Source: Manis javanica
Lineage: Eukaryota; Chordata; Mammalia; Pholidota; Manidae
Direction of reading: 5' to 3'
DNA: 64,000 nucleotides
NCBI RefSeq assembly: GCF_040802235.1
Contig: NC_133157.1
Coordinates: 91,498,001-91,562,000, forward strand
Position 1 is the stretch's first letter; each line of letters begins with the position of its first letter. Position numbers and translations under genes: made by a program. Shown piece by piece: positions 23,770-34,634 of the stretch. The notes beneath the pieces are model-generated. The model was given only the letters and a program-made list of their open reading frames with translations, did no database searches and had not been told where the DNA came from.

Positions 23770-24770
23770 ATTTCTAAAGGATTAAACAGGATGTGTGGAA
23801 AACACTTGGCAAAGTAGTAGGTACAAAGTGGTCAATACATGGCGGACAATGAATTCACGTAGAGTCAAGATAACCCAAAAGTGACACTGTATGACAACCT
23901 GGTAGAGATGCAGATATATCCATGAGGTATAAATGGAAAGGAAGGGCTTCCACGGAAGGAACAAGAGGCAATTACAGTGCAGTTTGGCAAGCTCTAATCT
24001 CCAGGGTTCCTCCCAAAGCTGTGCACACCCATGTGTATGTATGTATGTGTGTGTGTATATATATGTATGTTTTAGAGATCCTCCTAGAAGGTCAGTTTCA
24101 AGCCCCACAAAAACTAGGTTCTAGTTCCGGTTTCTCCCGATACCTGAAAGTAGAGTGTATATATGAATCCTTTTGTAAGCCAAAATGATGTGAAGCAAAA
24201 TTCAATTACCATTAATTCATAGGGAAATTTTTTGAGCATTTGCAGACCCCCAAAAGAACCTAAGGCTTTTCTGATACCTTAGGGTGCATCTTCTTAACGG
24301 ATGCACAAAATAAATGCAGGTGAAGCACAGATGCTCAAAGACACAGCTCAAACCTATGGCAGCCTGATGCTGATGCAGATCCAAGGGAAGGGGCTTTGAG
24401 GTGCCACTCTCTCTGCTCTGGCTGTGGGCTCACTGTTTACAGTTTGAGCCCCAGGGGTCACATGACGATCTATGTGAAAATGTGTAAAGCGCAGCCGTCA
24501 AGGAGGCTGGGGGTGGTGGTGGTTGCACTGCACCTGAGGCGGCAGCCTGGCCATTGGCCTGGGCACTCTCCTGTCCTCTCTAAAAGGCTGACGGAGGCCA
24601 GGAGGGGCACATGGCCAGTGCACACATGTACATGCAAGCAACCAGATATACGCACATGCACATGCCATCGTGCAGAGAGTTGTAGGTAGATACTGTGTCT
24701 GTTATCTCTGGCCAGGTTAGCGTCCACAGCACTGTCAAACCTGCCCCCGTGAAACCCAGAGCCCTTCTGT
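23770..24770. other. Unassigned sequence with a short microsatellite
   Basis: A TGTA/TG-rich microsatellite lies at 24031-24071. The last ~300 bp look LTR-like: a TATA-like catataagc near 24773 is followed about 20 bp later by aataaaactc. I cannot assign it to a family. No gene seen. Confidence 0.4.
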
Positions 24771-24775
24771 GCATA

Positions 24776-25512
24776 TAAGCTGTGCTCAGAAATAAAACTC
24801 TATCACTTGTCTGCCACCGTTGGTCAGTGAGCAGTCATCCTAACTTTGGTTTCTGTGTCTTTCTTGTATCTCTCTATGTGTTTTTCTTGAATCTCCCATC
24901 CACCCCTCTCAGGTTCAGCTGGATTGTTGCGGAGATGGCCCCTGCAACAATGTACACATTTAATCTTGTGGTTTGGGGGCTATTTAAAATATTTCATTTA
25001 GAAAAGCATTAAGTATAAGTTTTTCACTTAACTTGGTCAGCATCAAAGAAATGCAGTGGTGAAAAATACAGTGATTTTCCCCCGTCATTATTTAGTGAAG
25101 AGTCACCTTTTCACAGACAAAATGACCAAGAAATTGCTCAGCAAATTCACAAGATTAAGATATCTAAGTACATAGTATTGGCTCACACAGAGAAAAAGTA
25201 GGTAAGACACATATATGATGAGAGAAAAAACATATTTTGATGAATATGTGCTTAGAGAAATATGACTTTCTAAACTGAATTTCGATTACTGCTCTTTATT
25301 TCATCTGGAACTGACTTTAAATCATTCTAGAAATGTCTGGTGACTCAGGATTCTAGAAATGGGAAGGGATGGTATTTCACAGAAAAAATGGGACTCCTAT
25401 TTATTCTCAAAATGCTTTGTCTTTCCCACTTAACCCTGAAATTTTGGTTATTGACTGTATCTGGGAGGCTGGTCATTTCCCCTTATGTAATGTGTTTAAG
25501 AAATGGAGAATA
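24776..25512 (+). repeat. Direct duplication, copy 1 (~740 bp)
   Basis: The sequence from tgtgctcagaaataaaac to aagaaatggaga recurs at 28592-29333. The first ~220 bp differ at roughly one base in ten, the middle less, and from about 25234 to the end the copies are identical by eye (~279 bp). No coding region is evident. Confidence 0.92.
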
Positions 25513-26256
25513 ATGTGTGAGACTAGGGTTCAGTTCTTGAAACAGAACTTTCTTTTAAGTGCCACACTTATCCACTGAATACACACTTGTCTCGACAGAG
25601 GTACTGGGACCTGAGGTGGGCGGGGCTGCATCCACTCTCAGGCTTCTATGATGCACTGTGGCCATGGTAACGTGGTGATGCCCACCTTGGGTTCTGTTTC
25701 ATCGGCCACACTGTGAGCTGAGTAGTTCACTCTGGTGAGAGGTGAGAAACTCTCAGCTTCATACCCAGAGCCTTTTGAGATGGGAAACTTCAATTGTTGT
25801 ACAGGTATGTTCACAAAGATGTTCTCAGAATACAGTTATTATTAATGGACTTGTCAGCTTTTTCTCAAAATATTTCTCTCTTCTTTTAAAAATTTCCTTT
25901 CTCTAATTTAGTCTGTATACAGAGTTATAAATATGTTGTATAGTTTTGTTTATTCCTCAATTTCTATTTTTGGTTATTCTATCAAGTTCGTTGCCTTATC
26001 TTTTCTCCATTTAGAAAAACATACTATTTCCTCTTATACTCTGCACCTCTCACTTCCCAGCTCTGGGGAAAATATGGCAGTTTTTTTTTGCCTCATCAAT
26101 TAAAATTAACTTCAGAAATTTAGAACGGTTGAGATGAGTATGGAGGCATTTCCCACAAAAAAGGGAATCTATCACCATCACAAACCTTCCCTGCGCTCCT
26201 GACACTGAATGTGTGTTGAGGTGTTGAGGTCAGCACACTGTCGGTCCTGTTCATAT
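25513..26256. other. No gene recognised
   Basis: Unassigned AT-rich sequence; the open frames are short and without motifs. Confidence 0.45.
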
Positions 26257-26327
26257 ATAGTTGACCCCTGGACAGTGCAGGGCTGGGGCCGCTGACCCCC
26301 ACCCAATGCAGCTGAAACTCAAACACC
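26257..26327 (+). mobile_element. Short DNA-transposon-like remnant
   Basis: tagttgacccctggacagtgcagggctggggccgctgacccc resembles the start of a common mammalian DNA-transposon repeat (agttgacccttgaacaac…gcgctgaccccc). It is cut off by the following L1. Confidence 0.35.
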
Positions 26328-27135
26328 TTTTATTTTTAATTGAAGTATGGACGATATACAATCTTATATTAGTTTCAAATGTACAACACAGTGGTTCACA
26401 TTATTAAATTCTGATCCCAACTACTGCAGTTACTGTCTGGCAACATAAAGACGTGAGAGAATCATTGGCTATATTCTCCATGCTGTGTTACATTCCCATG
26501 AGCAACTAGTATTATGACTGAGAACTTTTGTGCCCCTTTATCCCCTTCCTGCTCGCCACCCACTAATCCCAACCCCCACCCACTAATCCCAACCACTCTC
26601 CCAAGGTAACCACCAGTCATTGCTCAGTGTCTATGAGTCTACTTCTATTTTGTTCACTTTGTTTTGTCTTTAGATTCCACAAATAAGTGAAATCATATGG
26701 TACTTGTCTTTCTCTGCCTGGATTATTTGACTTAGCATAATACCTTCTAGGGTCATCCATGTTGTCACAAATGGCAGGCTTTCTTTCTTTCTATGGCTGA
26801 GTAATATTCCGTTCTGTATATGTACCACCTCTTCTTTATCCATGTATTTATTGATGGACACTTTGGTTGCTTCCATATCTTGGCTATTGTAAATAATGCA
26901 GCAATAAACACAGGGATGCATATACCTTTACAACTCAGGGATTTTATTATCATCAGGTAAATTTCTAGAAGTGGAATTACTGGGTTGTATATTTCTATTT
27001 CAATTGATTGAGGAACCTAAACCCTGCTTTCCATAGGGGCGGCACCGATTTATATTCCCACCAAGAGTGTCAGAGGGTTCCCATTTCTCCACATCCTTGC
27101 CAGCACTTGTAATTTCTTGTCCTTTGGATAACGGC
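26328..27135 (-). mobile_element. Old L1, 3' end, minus strand
   Basis: T-rich start (ttttatttttaattgaagta) is the 3' tail of an old L1. ORF2 C-terminal sequence follows in reverse (open at 26670-26921, with …TTWMTLEGIMLSQ), ending near 27135. Confidence 0.88.
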
Positions 27136-28590
27136 CATTCAAATCTTCCCCCATCCAGCACACCACCCCAGGGTCAGTCACCTTCTGTTGCCCCGAGGGG
27201 CCCCCACACTCCCCTCCAAACCCAGAGCCCAACCCTGCACCCTCTCCAGGGTCTCTCATCCTCTGAGCTCACGGCTCTGCTGCCTTCAGCCTGAGCCTCA
27301 CCACATCCACCCCTGGGGGCCTCACCACCCTGGGCTGACAGCCCCGTAAGTCCAGGATTCACACCCACTGAGCACAAATTTGGGGGCCTCCTTGGCCCTG
27401 CTGCACCCATGTTTGTGACAAAAAGATGTGAGCTCTCTTGTCCCCAATGAACCCTGTACCCTGGATGCTCATGCCTGGGGTCATGCTAGACATGCAGTCC
27501 CTGAAGAGTGGGACATCTCTGGGTCCCCTCCCCAGGTGGGCTCAGCCTAGGGGACTCTCCTCAGCTTTGGTTGAAAGCCTGAGGCAGCGGGTCCCCCTCA
27601 AAATGTGGGCTGGGATGGCCCACACCATGCGCTAGACTGACCCCGTCCATGTGTTCACTCATCTGAGCCCTTACACATCCCAGGTCACCCTAGTGTCCCA
27701 GGGAAAGGTGTGGCTCTGAATACCTGGTGGGCAGTAATGGGGGGCCTCTGCCTCGGTATTGGGGAAGGGTGCTGGCAAAAACAGAAGGGTGGTCAGGAGG
27801 ACCTGCTGCTCCTGGAGCAAACCCCTCCCCTGTCTGACAATCAGTGCCTTCCAGAAGCAGCGGGAGCCTGGCAGGGGCACTGCTGCTGGGAGGGGAGCTC
27901 AGCTCTGCAGGGCTGCTGGCCACCGGTGCCCCATCTTGGGGCCTCCCATGGGGCAGCTTGCCCCGTTAATGCACTACCACCCCTCATTCTCACCCACAGC
28001 CCCCTCTTGGGATAGGCATATCCCTAAATCTAGGCAAGCCAGCACCCTGAAAATCAGCAATAGGTTACCCATCATGGCTCACAAGCTTCCCATTCTCCGA
28101 GCATCAAATTGGCACTCTGGCCCAATAGGCCTCCTTTCGTGGGGCCTAGCCTTCCTCCTCCAGGGGGCCAGGCTTGCACCTGGGCAGACACACAAGGACA
28201 CATGTTCAGCCCTTGGGGAGCTGTCCCATGGAAACATGCAGGTCATGGAGGCGGTTTGGGGAACTTGAGAAGCCTATGGGGATGGAGGTTGCCTCATGGC
28301 CTGCTCATGTTTCAGGGTGTGACCTTGAGGCAGGTGAATTTTCAGGGGCTGCCATTCTGCTCTTATCCTGAGGCCTGGGAATGATGGGGACCCAGCCTTC
28401 TGAGTGGGAGGGTGGGGGAATATGTTGTCAGAGGAAGAGACCAAGGGAGGTAAGGCAAGTGCGCATCCAGGTCCCAGGGTCCTTGGGCTGCAGGGAACTT
28501 GTGTCGAGACCCTCTGGGAGACCCGTACACTGCTGGCCAGCAGCCCCGAGGTCACCTGCCCTGCTCAATGTGGCAGGAAGAGGTTGTGTG
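27136..28590. other. GC-rich unassigned stretch
   Basis: C/G-rich sequence with many overlapping open frames on both strands (for example 27759-28268 and 28274-28555) of Pro/Gly/Trp-rich, low-information composition. I found no recognisable domain or repeat family. Confidence 0.4.
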
Positions 28591-28591
28591 C

Positions 28592-29333
28592 ACAAGTTGT
28601 GCTCAGAAACAAAACCGTGTCACTGGCCTGCCACCAGTGGTCAGTGAATATCCTGATCCCAGCTTTGGTTTCTGTGTCTTTCTTATATCTCTCTCTGTGT
28701 TTTTCTTGAATCTCCCATCCACCCCTCTCAGGTTCAGCTGGATTATTGCAGAGATGGCCTCTGCAACCATGCACACATTTAATCCTACGGTTAGGGGGCT
28801 ATTCAAAGTACTTCATTTAGAAAAGCATTAAGTATAAGTTTTTCACTTAACTCGGTCAGCATCAAAGAAATGCAGTGGTGAAAACACAGTGATTTTTTTT
28901 CCCATTCATTATTTAGTGAAGTTACCTTTTTCACACACACAATGACCAAGAAATTGCTCAGCAAATTCACAAAGATTAAGAGATCTAAGAACATAGTCTT
29001 GGCTCACACAGAGAAAAAGTAGGTAGGATACATATATGATGAGAGAAAGACATATATTTTGATGAATATGTGCTTAGAGAAATATGACTTTCTAAACTGA
29101 ATTTCGATTACTGCTCTTTATTTCATCTGGAACTGACTTTAAATCATTCTAGAAATGTCTGGTGACTCAGGATTCTAGAAATGGGAAGGGATGGTATTTC
29201 ACAGAAAAAATGGGACTCCTATTTATTCTCAAAATGCTTTGTCTTTCCCACTTAACCCTGAAATTTTGGTTATTGACTGTATCTGGGAGGCTGGTCATTT
29301 CCCCTTATGTAATGTGTTTAAGAAATGGAGATT
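28592..29333 (+). repeat. Direct duplication, copy 2 (~740 bp)
   Basis: Counterpart of 24776-25512, about 3.8 kb downstream in the same orientation, ending at aagaaatggaga. It breaks off into an L1 ORF1 fragment. Upstream flanks of the two copies do not match by eye. Confidence 0.92.
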
Positions 29334-29515
29334 AAAGATAAAGAGGGAATCTTATAGGCAATAGTTACCTAGACAGAAACTCCAGAAGGCTATAAGCATA
29401 TTTCTAAGCAGAAACTCTACAGGCCAGAAAGGAGAGGCATGACAATTCAATGAATTAAAAGGGAAGAACCTACAACCAAGAATCCTCTACCCAGCAAGGT
29501 TATCATTCATAAATC
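29334..29515 (+). mobile_element. L1 ORF1 C-terminal fragment
   Basis: gcagaaactctacaggccagaaag, aggcatgacaattcaatgaa and accaagaatcctctacccagcaagg correspond to the ETLQARRxWHD…PRILYPA block of ORF1, without an open frame. Confidence 0.7.
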
Positions 29516-29830
29516 CAGTTTCACCTACTCATCCTCTTCCCTTTCTCTATAAAATCCTAGCAACCACTGATCTTTTCCATCATCTCTATAGTTTTTCTTT
29601 CTCCAGAATGTCAAATAGTTGGAATCATAAACTATGGACTTTTTCACACTGACTTTCTCACTTATCTCTATTTAATATTCATCCTTGTCTTTGTGAGTGT
29701 GTGTGGCTTGGTAGCTCAGTTATATTTATTACAGAATAATGTGTCATCGTATGGATGTATCACTCTGTTTATCCAGTCACCTGTTGAAGGACAGCTTGGT
29801 TGCTTCTAGTTTTGGTGGTTACAAATAGAG
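29516..29830 (-). mobile_element. Old L1 3' fragment, minus strand
   Basis: Antisense ORF2 C-terminal/3' sequence of an ancient L1 is recognisable (ttggaatcataaactatggac, tatccagtcacctgttgaaggac, tggttgcttctagttttggt). It adjoins the first mini-exon block. Confidence 0.6.
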
Positions 29831-29983
29831 TTGTTATAGGCTGACTTCCTGTTGTCCACCAAGGAAGGTGGCCCAGCGGCAGCTGACTGCCATACACTGT
29901 CTCCCCATGTCTGTATCACTAAAGATCCCCACGTAATTCCTGAACAGCACCACCAACGGGTTGACATTTTCTCTGGGTCCTAG

Positions 29984-30054
29984 ATCTCCCTGAGAGCCTG
30001 GATGAGGAGCTTCCTGCAGACGGGGCAGAGGGAAAGTCTCCATTTACTTCCAAG
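29984..30054 (+). CDS. Candidate 71-nt mini-exon (block A)
   Basis: Acceptor gggtcctag precedes a 71-nt segment reading (phase 1 to 0) DLPESLDEELPADGAEGKS and five more residues. The block-B counterpart is the 77-nt exon at 32404. The donor would be the non-canonical GC type (caag|gcaagc). The position equivalent to the block-B GT donor has mutated to GA, and reading through to it meets TAA. The exon may therefore be dead, or use the GC donor. The protein is not recognised. Confidence 0.35.
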
Positions 30055-30458
30055 GCAAGCTTGCCTGTCTTTGCCTAAGATAGAAATGTTGCTTTCTTGG
30101 TTCCTCTCTTTTTGAGTTGAGTTCAGATATGAAAAAAATGACAGCGTACATTCTAGATGTTAGATACTATTTTCTTGGTGTGGTGGAAGGGGAGGATGTA
30201 AACTGTATGGTAGGGACACTTTTACTCAAAAAAAAATTTTTTTCCCCATGGATTAAGAGTTTTTCAATTGCTCCCTTGATGGACTTGACAGATACATTCT
30301 CCAGGAAAAGCTCATGCCCTTTTCCATTGGAGCACTCTATACTTGTTTTGGGGGCCTCTGACTTACTACTGTTACTCATTTCGTTTGCAATAGTTGCCAA
30401 ACCACCAAGGACACAGTACACACAGAACGTGATGCAACAGTGTTTTCTCTCATTGCAG

Positions 30459-30483
30459 GTGGCCTCCAGACAGGGCAGAAACA
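30459..30483 (+). pseudogene. Dead copy of the 25-nt mini-exon (block A)
   Basis: It aligns with the exon at 33318 (acceptor ttctctcattgcag kept). The donor GT is CT here (aaca|ctaaat), so it should not be spliced in. Confidence 0.55.
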
Positions 30484-31157
30484 CTAAATATTCGGGGATT
30501 GCTCACATGCTAATACAGGTGGTACACTCTTGCGATCTCCAATATGAAGATTTATACTGATTCCAATTTCCTGTAGAGAATAAGAATACGAAGTGTGGGG
30601 TAGGGAAATGGATTGCCCAAGGGAAAAACCATGTCCTTCTTTCTAAATCACATGGGAACAATGGTGTTCCTATCCCCACTGAGGAAAGTGTTCACAGGAC
30701 TGTCAAAGGAAAACAACTTGTGTTTTGGAGTCACCATGACTCAGCCAATAACAACTTCCATTAATAATAAACCTCACCTCTGAGTAGGCTGTTGAATTCT
30801 CCTCGAGGCTGTTTGTGTGATGGCAGTTAAAGACTAGCAGCCATAATGGTATATAACTGGCCTGTGAGAAAAGATGAAATAGAGTCTTGGTTTCTTAAGA
30901 AGGCCTTTGCCAGGAAATAAGCTGAGATGAGTGCTGTACGATAGAAATGAAAACAAGGTCACTTAAGATTTCGCTTCCTTTTGAATCATGACTCCCCTGT
31001 GGAGTACACTGTAGTTTAGTAGAATCTCATTGTTCCACAGATGTTGGCCACATGGACAGAACATCTCCATCATCCCTCAGTGGTCATTGGGCATTTCGTG
31101 TGAAGGGGCCTTGGGGTCTGATCACTGCACCCGTGGAAGGTAACATTTCTCCAACAG

Positions 31158-31185
31158 TTGAAACTTCAGGGTGATGGTTCTGCAG
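31158..31185 (+). CDS. Candidate 28-nt mini-exon (block B)
   Basis: Acceptor catttctccaacag and a strong donor tgcag|gtgaga bracket 28 nt reading LKLQGDGSA (phase 0 to 1), which would join in frame to the 54-nt exon. It is seen in blocks B, C and D, but in C it has a stop. It fits after the 71-nt block-A exon (phase 0). Support is only splice signals, phase and conservation between copies. Confidence 0.35.
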
Positions 31186-31437
31186 GTGAGAGCAAGAACG
31201 GCCCAGGGGAAACAGGCCGAATGACAAGCTGAAGGAGGATCCTCTCTCTCGTCTGAAGCTTTGCATCTGTGATCAATGTCTTGTTGAAGGGCTCTGATCC
31301 CACAGAGCCCAGGAAAGGTCTGAGGACCCAGGGAGAGAGCAGGGCGCTGCTGTGAGCCAGCATGGCCCCAACAGGAGGATGAAGAGTGGGAGGCCCTTTC
31401 TCTCATAACCTTCCTGTTTGCTTTTGTGTCTTTAAAG

Positions 31438-31491
31438 ACAGCGATGGGGAGAGCTTCCTCAGCGGCAGCAGTCAGGAGGAGGACTGTCCAG
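31438..31491 (+). CDS. 54-nt mini-exon of unrecognised gene (block B)
   Basis: The exon is bounded by acceptor tttgtgtctttaaag and donor ccag|gtaggg. Being 54 nt and phase 1-1, it can be repeated or skipped without shifting the frame. It reads DSDGESFLSGSSQEEDCP (first residue completed by the previous exon's last base). The peptide is acidic and Ser-rich, typical of a disordered segment. Copies at 34581 and 36566 keep the same length, phase and splice sites. I do not recognise the protein. Nuclear-body SP100/SP140-type genes also have repeated small exons, but I see no diagnostic match. Confidence 0.6.
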
Positions 31492-32403
31492 GTAGGGAAC
31501 TACTTTGGGCCAGAGCCAACGGGAGCGGGGTCACACCTGCTGCTCTGGAGACTGGGGATGGGAAGCATGATATCAGAAAGGCAATAGCAGAGGTACTATG
31601 CCTTTGGATTTTGAGAGTGCTGTGCCTATAATCAGCTTTTCTTGCTTTCTTACTTAAAGATGATCTTTCCTAGGCCAGGGCTTGTTGGCTTTGCCTCTGC
31701 AGAGCACCAGAGCCTTTGGTCCTGGGTAGCATGTGGTAGGAACAGAGCAGGAGGCTGCTGGGTTAGATATTCCTCTGTGAGGGAGGCACTCTGGCGGGAC
31801 ACAGCTCTGTCACCTGCCCTTGAACCTGCAGGCAAGTTCTCCCATGGGCACCAGGAGGGTGGAGAGCAGACCCTCCCCTGTGCTGGCAGCATGCAGTGGG
31901 CAGCTCCCTGTCCTGTCCTCATGTTCCTGATCAAAAGGGTGCTCCCACGGTGGGCGGCAGAGACAACATTTCCCCTCAGCCCCTGCACATGCTCCGGGAT
32001 TGGGTTCCTTTTATGTGGTGTCGGGTTTTGTGCACAAGGCTTGGGGGTGTTTTGGGTGACTCTACAGAGTGTGATTGTGAATGAGTGGGGGTGTGTGTGA
32101 GAGAGAGAAAGAGAGACAGACAATGGGATGAGGTTGTATGTTTCCCTAGGGGATGTGTCCCACTAACACTAAACTTGCCAGGATCAACTTTCTTAAAAAA
32201 AAAAGTGCCTTCACGCTGCACATTTTTCAGCCATATTGTCAGGGATGGCCCATAGCAGTGGTTCAGTCATGCTTGGTAACCACCTGCTTCTGTACTTTCT
32301 GGCCCCATGTCCATATCAAGCATCCCTCCCTGAGTCATTCTTGAGCAGCACCACCAATGGACTAACAGCTACTCTGTGTCTTTCTTGTTATCCCTTAACG
32401 CAG

Positions 32404-32480
32404 TAACCGAGGTCTTTCCTATGGACCAGGCAGAGGAGACTGTGCCTCTTGCTGAGGAACAGACTGTTGCTCTCTCTGAG
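32404..32480 (+). CDS. 77-nt mini-exon of unrecognised gene (block B)
   Basis: Acceptor atcccttaacgcag and donor tgag|gtagaa enclose 77 nt, phase 1 to 0. With the G left over from the 54-nt exon it reads VTEVFPMDQAEETV, then LAEEQTVALSE at its end; it is strongly acidic. The block-A counterpart is 71 nt. Block C has lost it in a ~1.2 kb deletion and block D does not reach it. The fit of phase with both neighbours supports a real exon. Confidence 0.55.
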
Positions 32481-32515
32481 GTAGAAATGTTGCTTTCTTG
32501 ATATCTTTCCTTTTG

Positions 32516-32925
32516 TTAAAAAACAAAATTCACCCAAGTAAATTTGGAGATCTAATTGGCTTCATTAAGCGATTCATGAATTGGGCAGCATCCCTTGTAG
32601 CAACTACAGAGATGCTCCCAAGGGCTACGATAGGGAGAGGTTTTTACAGGCCAGAGAAGGAAGTCATAAAAAGTAAAAAAGGACTATTTCAGGTGAGGAC
32701 ATCTTCATCTGGGAACAAAAGTGTTCTATTGGGTGGATTCCTTTGGGGGATGGAGAGGACACATGGGACATTTTCTTATCAGTGCTGACCAGAAAATTCC
32801 TGAGTGACTACATTTTGGGGGAGGTTGAAATTGCCATCGAGTTTGGTAAAGAGCTCTGGTTTGGTGACTTGACCTGGCAGAAGTCACACCACATTTGGCC
32901 TGTGTCTTTTTAACATTTTCCAATC
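32516..32925 (-). mobile_element. Interspersed element inserted in block B
   Basis: About 410 bp absent from the aligned position in block A (near 30110). Phrases such as aattggcttcattaagcgattcatgaattgggcagc are those of a common mammalian LTR/DNA repeat, which I cannot name. The orientation is uncertain. It dates the A/B duplication as older than this insertion, or shows that it is lineage-specific to block B. Confidence 0.5.
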
Positions 32926-33317
32926 AAATTCAGTGGAAAATTTGACAGTGTACATTACAGATGATACATACAGTTTCTCTGGCAGGGAGAGTGTTGGGTG
33001 GTCATCTCTGGCCAAGTGACCCCTGATTCAAGAGGACACTTGCCACGGGCCACACCAAACCTGCATACAAATAGTGTGGTTGGGGAGCCTGTTTCTCAGC
33101 AGCAATTTCTCCTCCTTGGATTGAGAGTTTTGTCATTGCCAATCTCAGTGGACTTGAGAGACAGCCTCCAGGAAAATCAGCTTCCACCTACTGTGGGGGA
33201 CATTGACACAGCCTCAGTGTCCTATCTGGTTTGCTAAACTCACCTAGAGAATTAAGATCTGTGCAGTCCCTGTGTAGGGTGACGTGATTCTCATGGTTTT
33301 CTTTTCTGTAATTGCAG

Positions 33318-33342
33318 ATGGCTTCAGGAACAAGTGAAAGTG
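33318..33342 (+). CDS. 25-nt mini-exon of unrecognised gene (block B)
   Basis: Acceptor ttctgtaattgcag and donor agtg|gtacgt enclose 25 nt, phase 0 to 1, reading MASGTSES. It follows the 77-nt exon (which ends in phase 0) and leads in frame into the 54-nt exon of block C or D. The block-A copy has lost its donor. Alternatively the ATG is fortuitous. Confidence 0.5.
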
Positions 33343-33689
33343 GTACGTATTCTGAAGTCACTCACTTGTTGGGGAAAACCCTTGCTGTCTTTAGTTAGAG
33401 GAGCCATTTAACTCTGGGTTCCCACTGGAATGAGGATTAGAGGTGAAGTTAAACAAAAAATAGGATTTTCCAGGCAGAGAACTATGGTTACATTTCTAGA
33501 AGCAGTCGCATAGTCCCCAGGTGGTGGGTTGGGTGCAGGGAGATGAGCTGTGTCTGTATGTCAGTTGATAAGGTGGGATTCTGAGTGTGTATGTGTGTGT
33601 GCTTCTGCTTCCCTAGATTTATATCCCCCTGAGCAACACAGCTGCCAGTATGAATTTTCCCAGTCAGAAAAAATCCCATCACCTTGCTT

Positions 33690-33815
33690 CCTCAGTAGTT
33701 ATGTATGTCCACATGTATAAAACTGCACAGTTTCAATATGTGTATTTCATTATATGCCAGATACACCTCAAATAATCTGAAAAGACAAAAAGACACAAAA
33801 ATAAACAAAAAACCC
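33690..33815 (+). mobile_element. Old L1 3'-end remnant (also at 35670-35800)
   Basis: gccagatacacctcaaataat followed by an A-rich stretch resembles the 3' end of an ancient L1. The same sequence closes block C at 35670-35800, so the insertion predates the duplication. Confidence 0.45.
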
Positions 33816-34300
33816 CATCCCCACCAGGAAAGTGTTCACAGGGCTCTCAAAGCAAAACAAATTTGGAGTCACCATGACTCAGCCAATAACAACTTCATTT
33901 CATAATGAATCTCACCTCTGAGTAGGCTATTGAAATGTCCTGAAGCCTGTCTGAGCGATGGTGGTTAAACACAAGCAGCCATAATGATATTTAACTGGCC
34001 TGTGGGAAAAGGCAAAATAGGGCCTTGGTTTCCTCTGAAGGCCTTTCCCAGGAAAAAAGGTGAGAGGAGGTCTCTTAAGTGAGTAGAAATGTAAAACAAG
34101 GTCACTTTCAGTTTTGGCTTCCTTTTGAATCATGACTCCTCTGTGGAGAACATTGTAGTTCAGTAGAATCTCATCGTCCCATAGATGTTGCCTACACGGA
34201 GAGAACATCTCCATCGTCGTCGAGTGGTCATTGGGCATTTCATTTGAAGCCGCCTAGTCTTCGGAAGAGTGAACACATCAAAGGTAACCTCCCCCCACAG

Positions 34301-34328
34301 TTGTGACTTCAGGGTGAAGGTTCTGCAG
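34301..34328 (+). pseudogene. 28-nt mini-exon copy with stop (block C)
   Basis: Splice sites are kept (acceptor ccccccacag, donor tgcag|gtgaga) but the second codon is TGA in the only phase that would join the 54-nt exon. Confidence 0.35.
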
Positions 34329-34580
34329 GTGAGAGCGAGAATAGCCCAGTGGAAATGGGCCAAGTGATAGGGTGAAGGGGGATCCTCACTCTCATCTGAA
34401 GCTTTGCATCTGTGATCAATGTCTTGTTGAAGGGCTCTGACACTATGGAGCCCAGGGAAGGTCTTAGGACCCAGGGAGAGAGCAGGGTGATGCTGTGGGT
34501 CAGCATGTCTCCAACAGGAGGAGGTACAGTGGGAGCCCCTTTCTCTCATAACCTTCCTGTTTGTGTTTGTGTCTTTAAAG

Positions 34581-34634
34581 ACAGCGATGTGGAGAGCTTC
34601 CTCAGCGGCATCAGTGAAGAGAAGGACTGTCCAG
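34581..34634 (+). CDS. 54-nt mini-exon of unrecognised gene (block C)
   Basis: It reads DSDVESFLSGISEEKDCP, phase 1-1, with acceptor tttgtgtctttaaag and donor ccag|gtaggg. It differs from the block-B copy by G4V, S11I, Q13E and E15K (exon numbering) and is identical in DNA to the block-D copy. Confidence 0.58.

Larger units (their letters stand above)
29831..30680 (+). repeat. Intron-exon duplication block A (partial)
   Basis: 29930-30110 aligns with 32340-32510 (shared agcaccaccaa, tagaaatgttgctttcttg), and 30130-30500 aligns with 32930-33360, apart from a ~410 bp insertion in the latter. It is the leftmost and most decayed of four related blocks (A-D) and lacks the 54-nt exon, probably because its left part is cut off by old L1 sequence. 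Confidence 0.75.
30681..33815 (+). repeat. Intron-exon duplication block B
   Basis: The ~3.1 kb block starts near gaggaaagtgttcacagg and carries all four kinds of mini-exon (28, 54, 77 and 25 nt). Blocks C and D start with the same sequence at 33826 and 35811. It ends in an old L1-like 3' tail (33690-33815), also present in block C. It contains a ~410 bp interspersed element that block A lacks. Confidence 0.88.

Noticed and set aside
27136..28590. Many 60-170-codon frames in the GC-rich stretch
   Set aside because: They overlap in all frames, have Pro/Gly/Trp-rich low-information composition, and no start, splice or domain evidence favours one.
24776..29333. The 740-bp direct repeat as the two LTRs of one provirus
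   Set aside because: The ends are not TG…CA, there is no primer-binding site or viral frame between them, and identity is not uniform.
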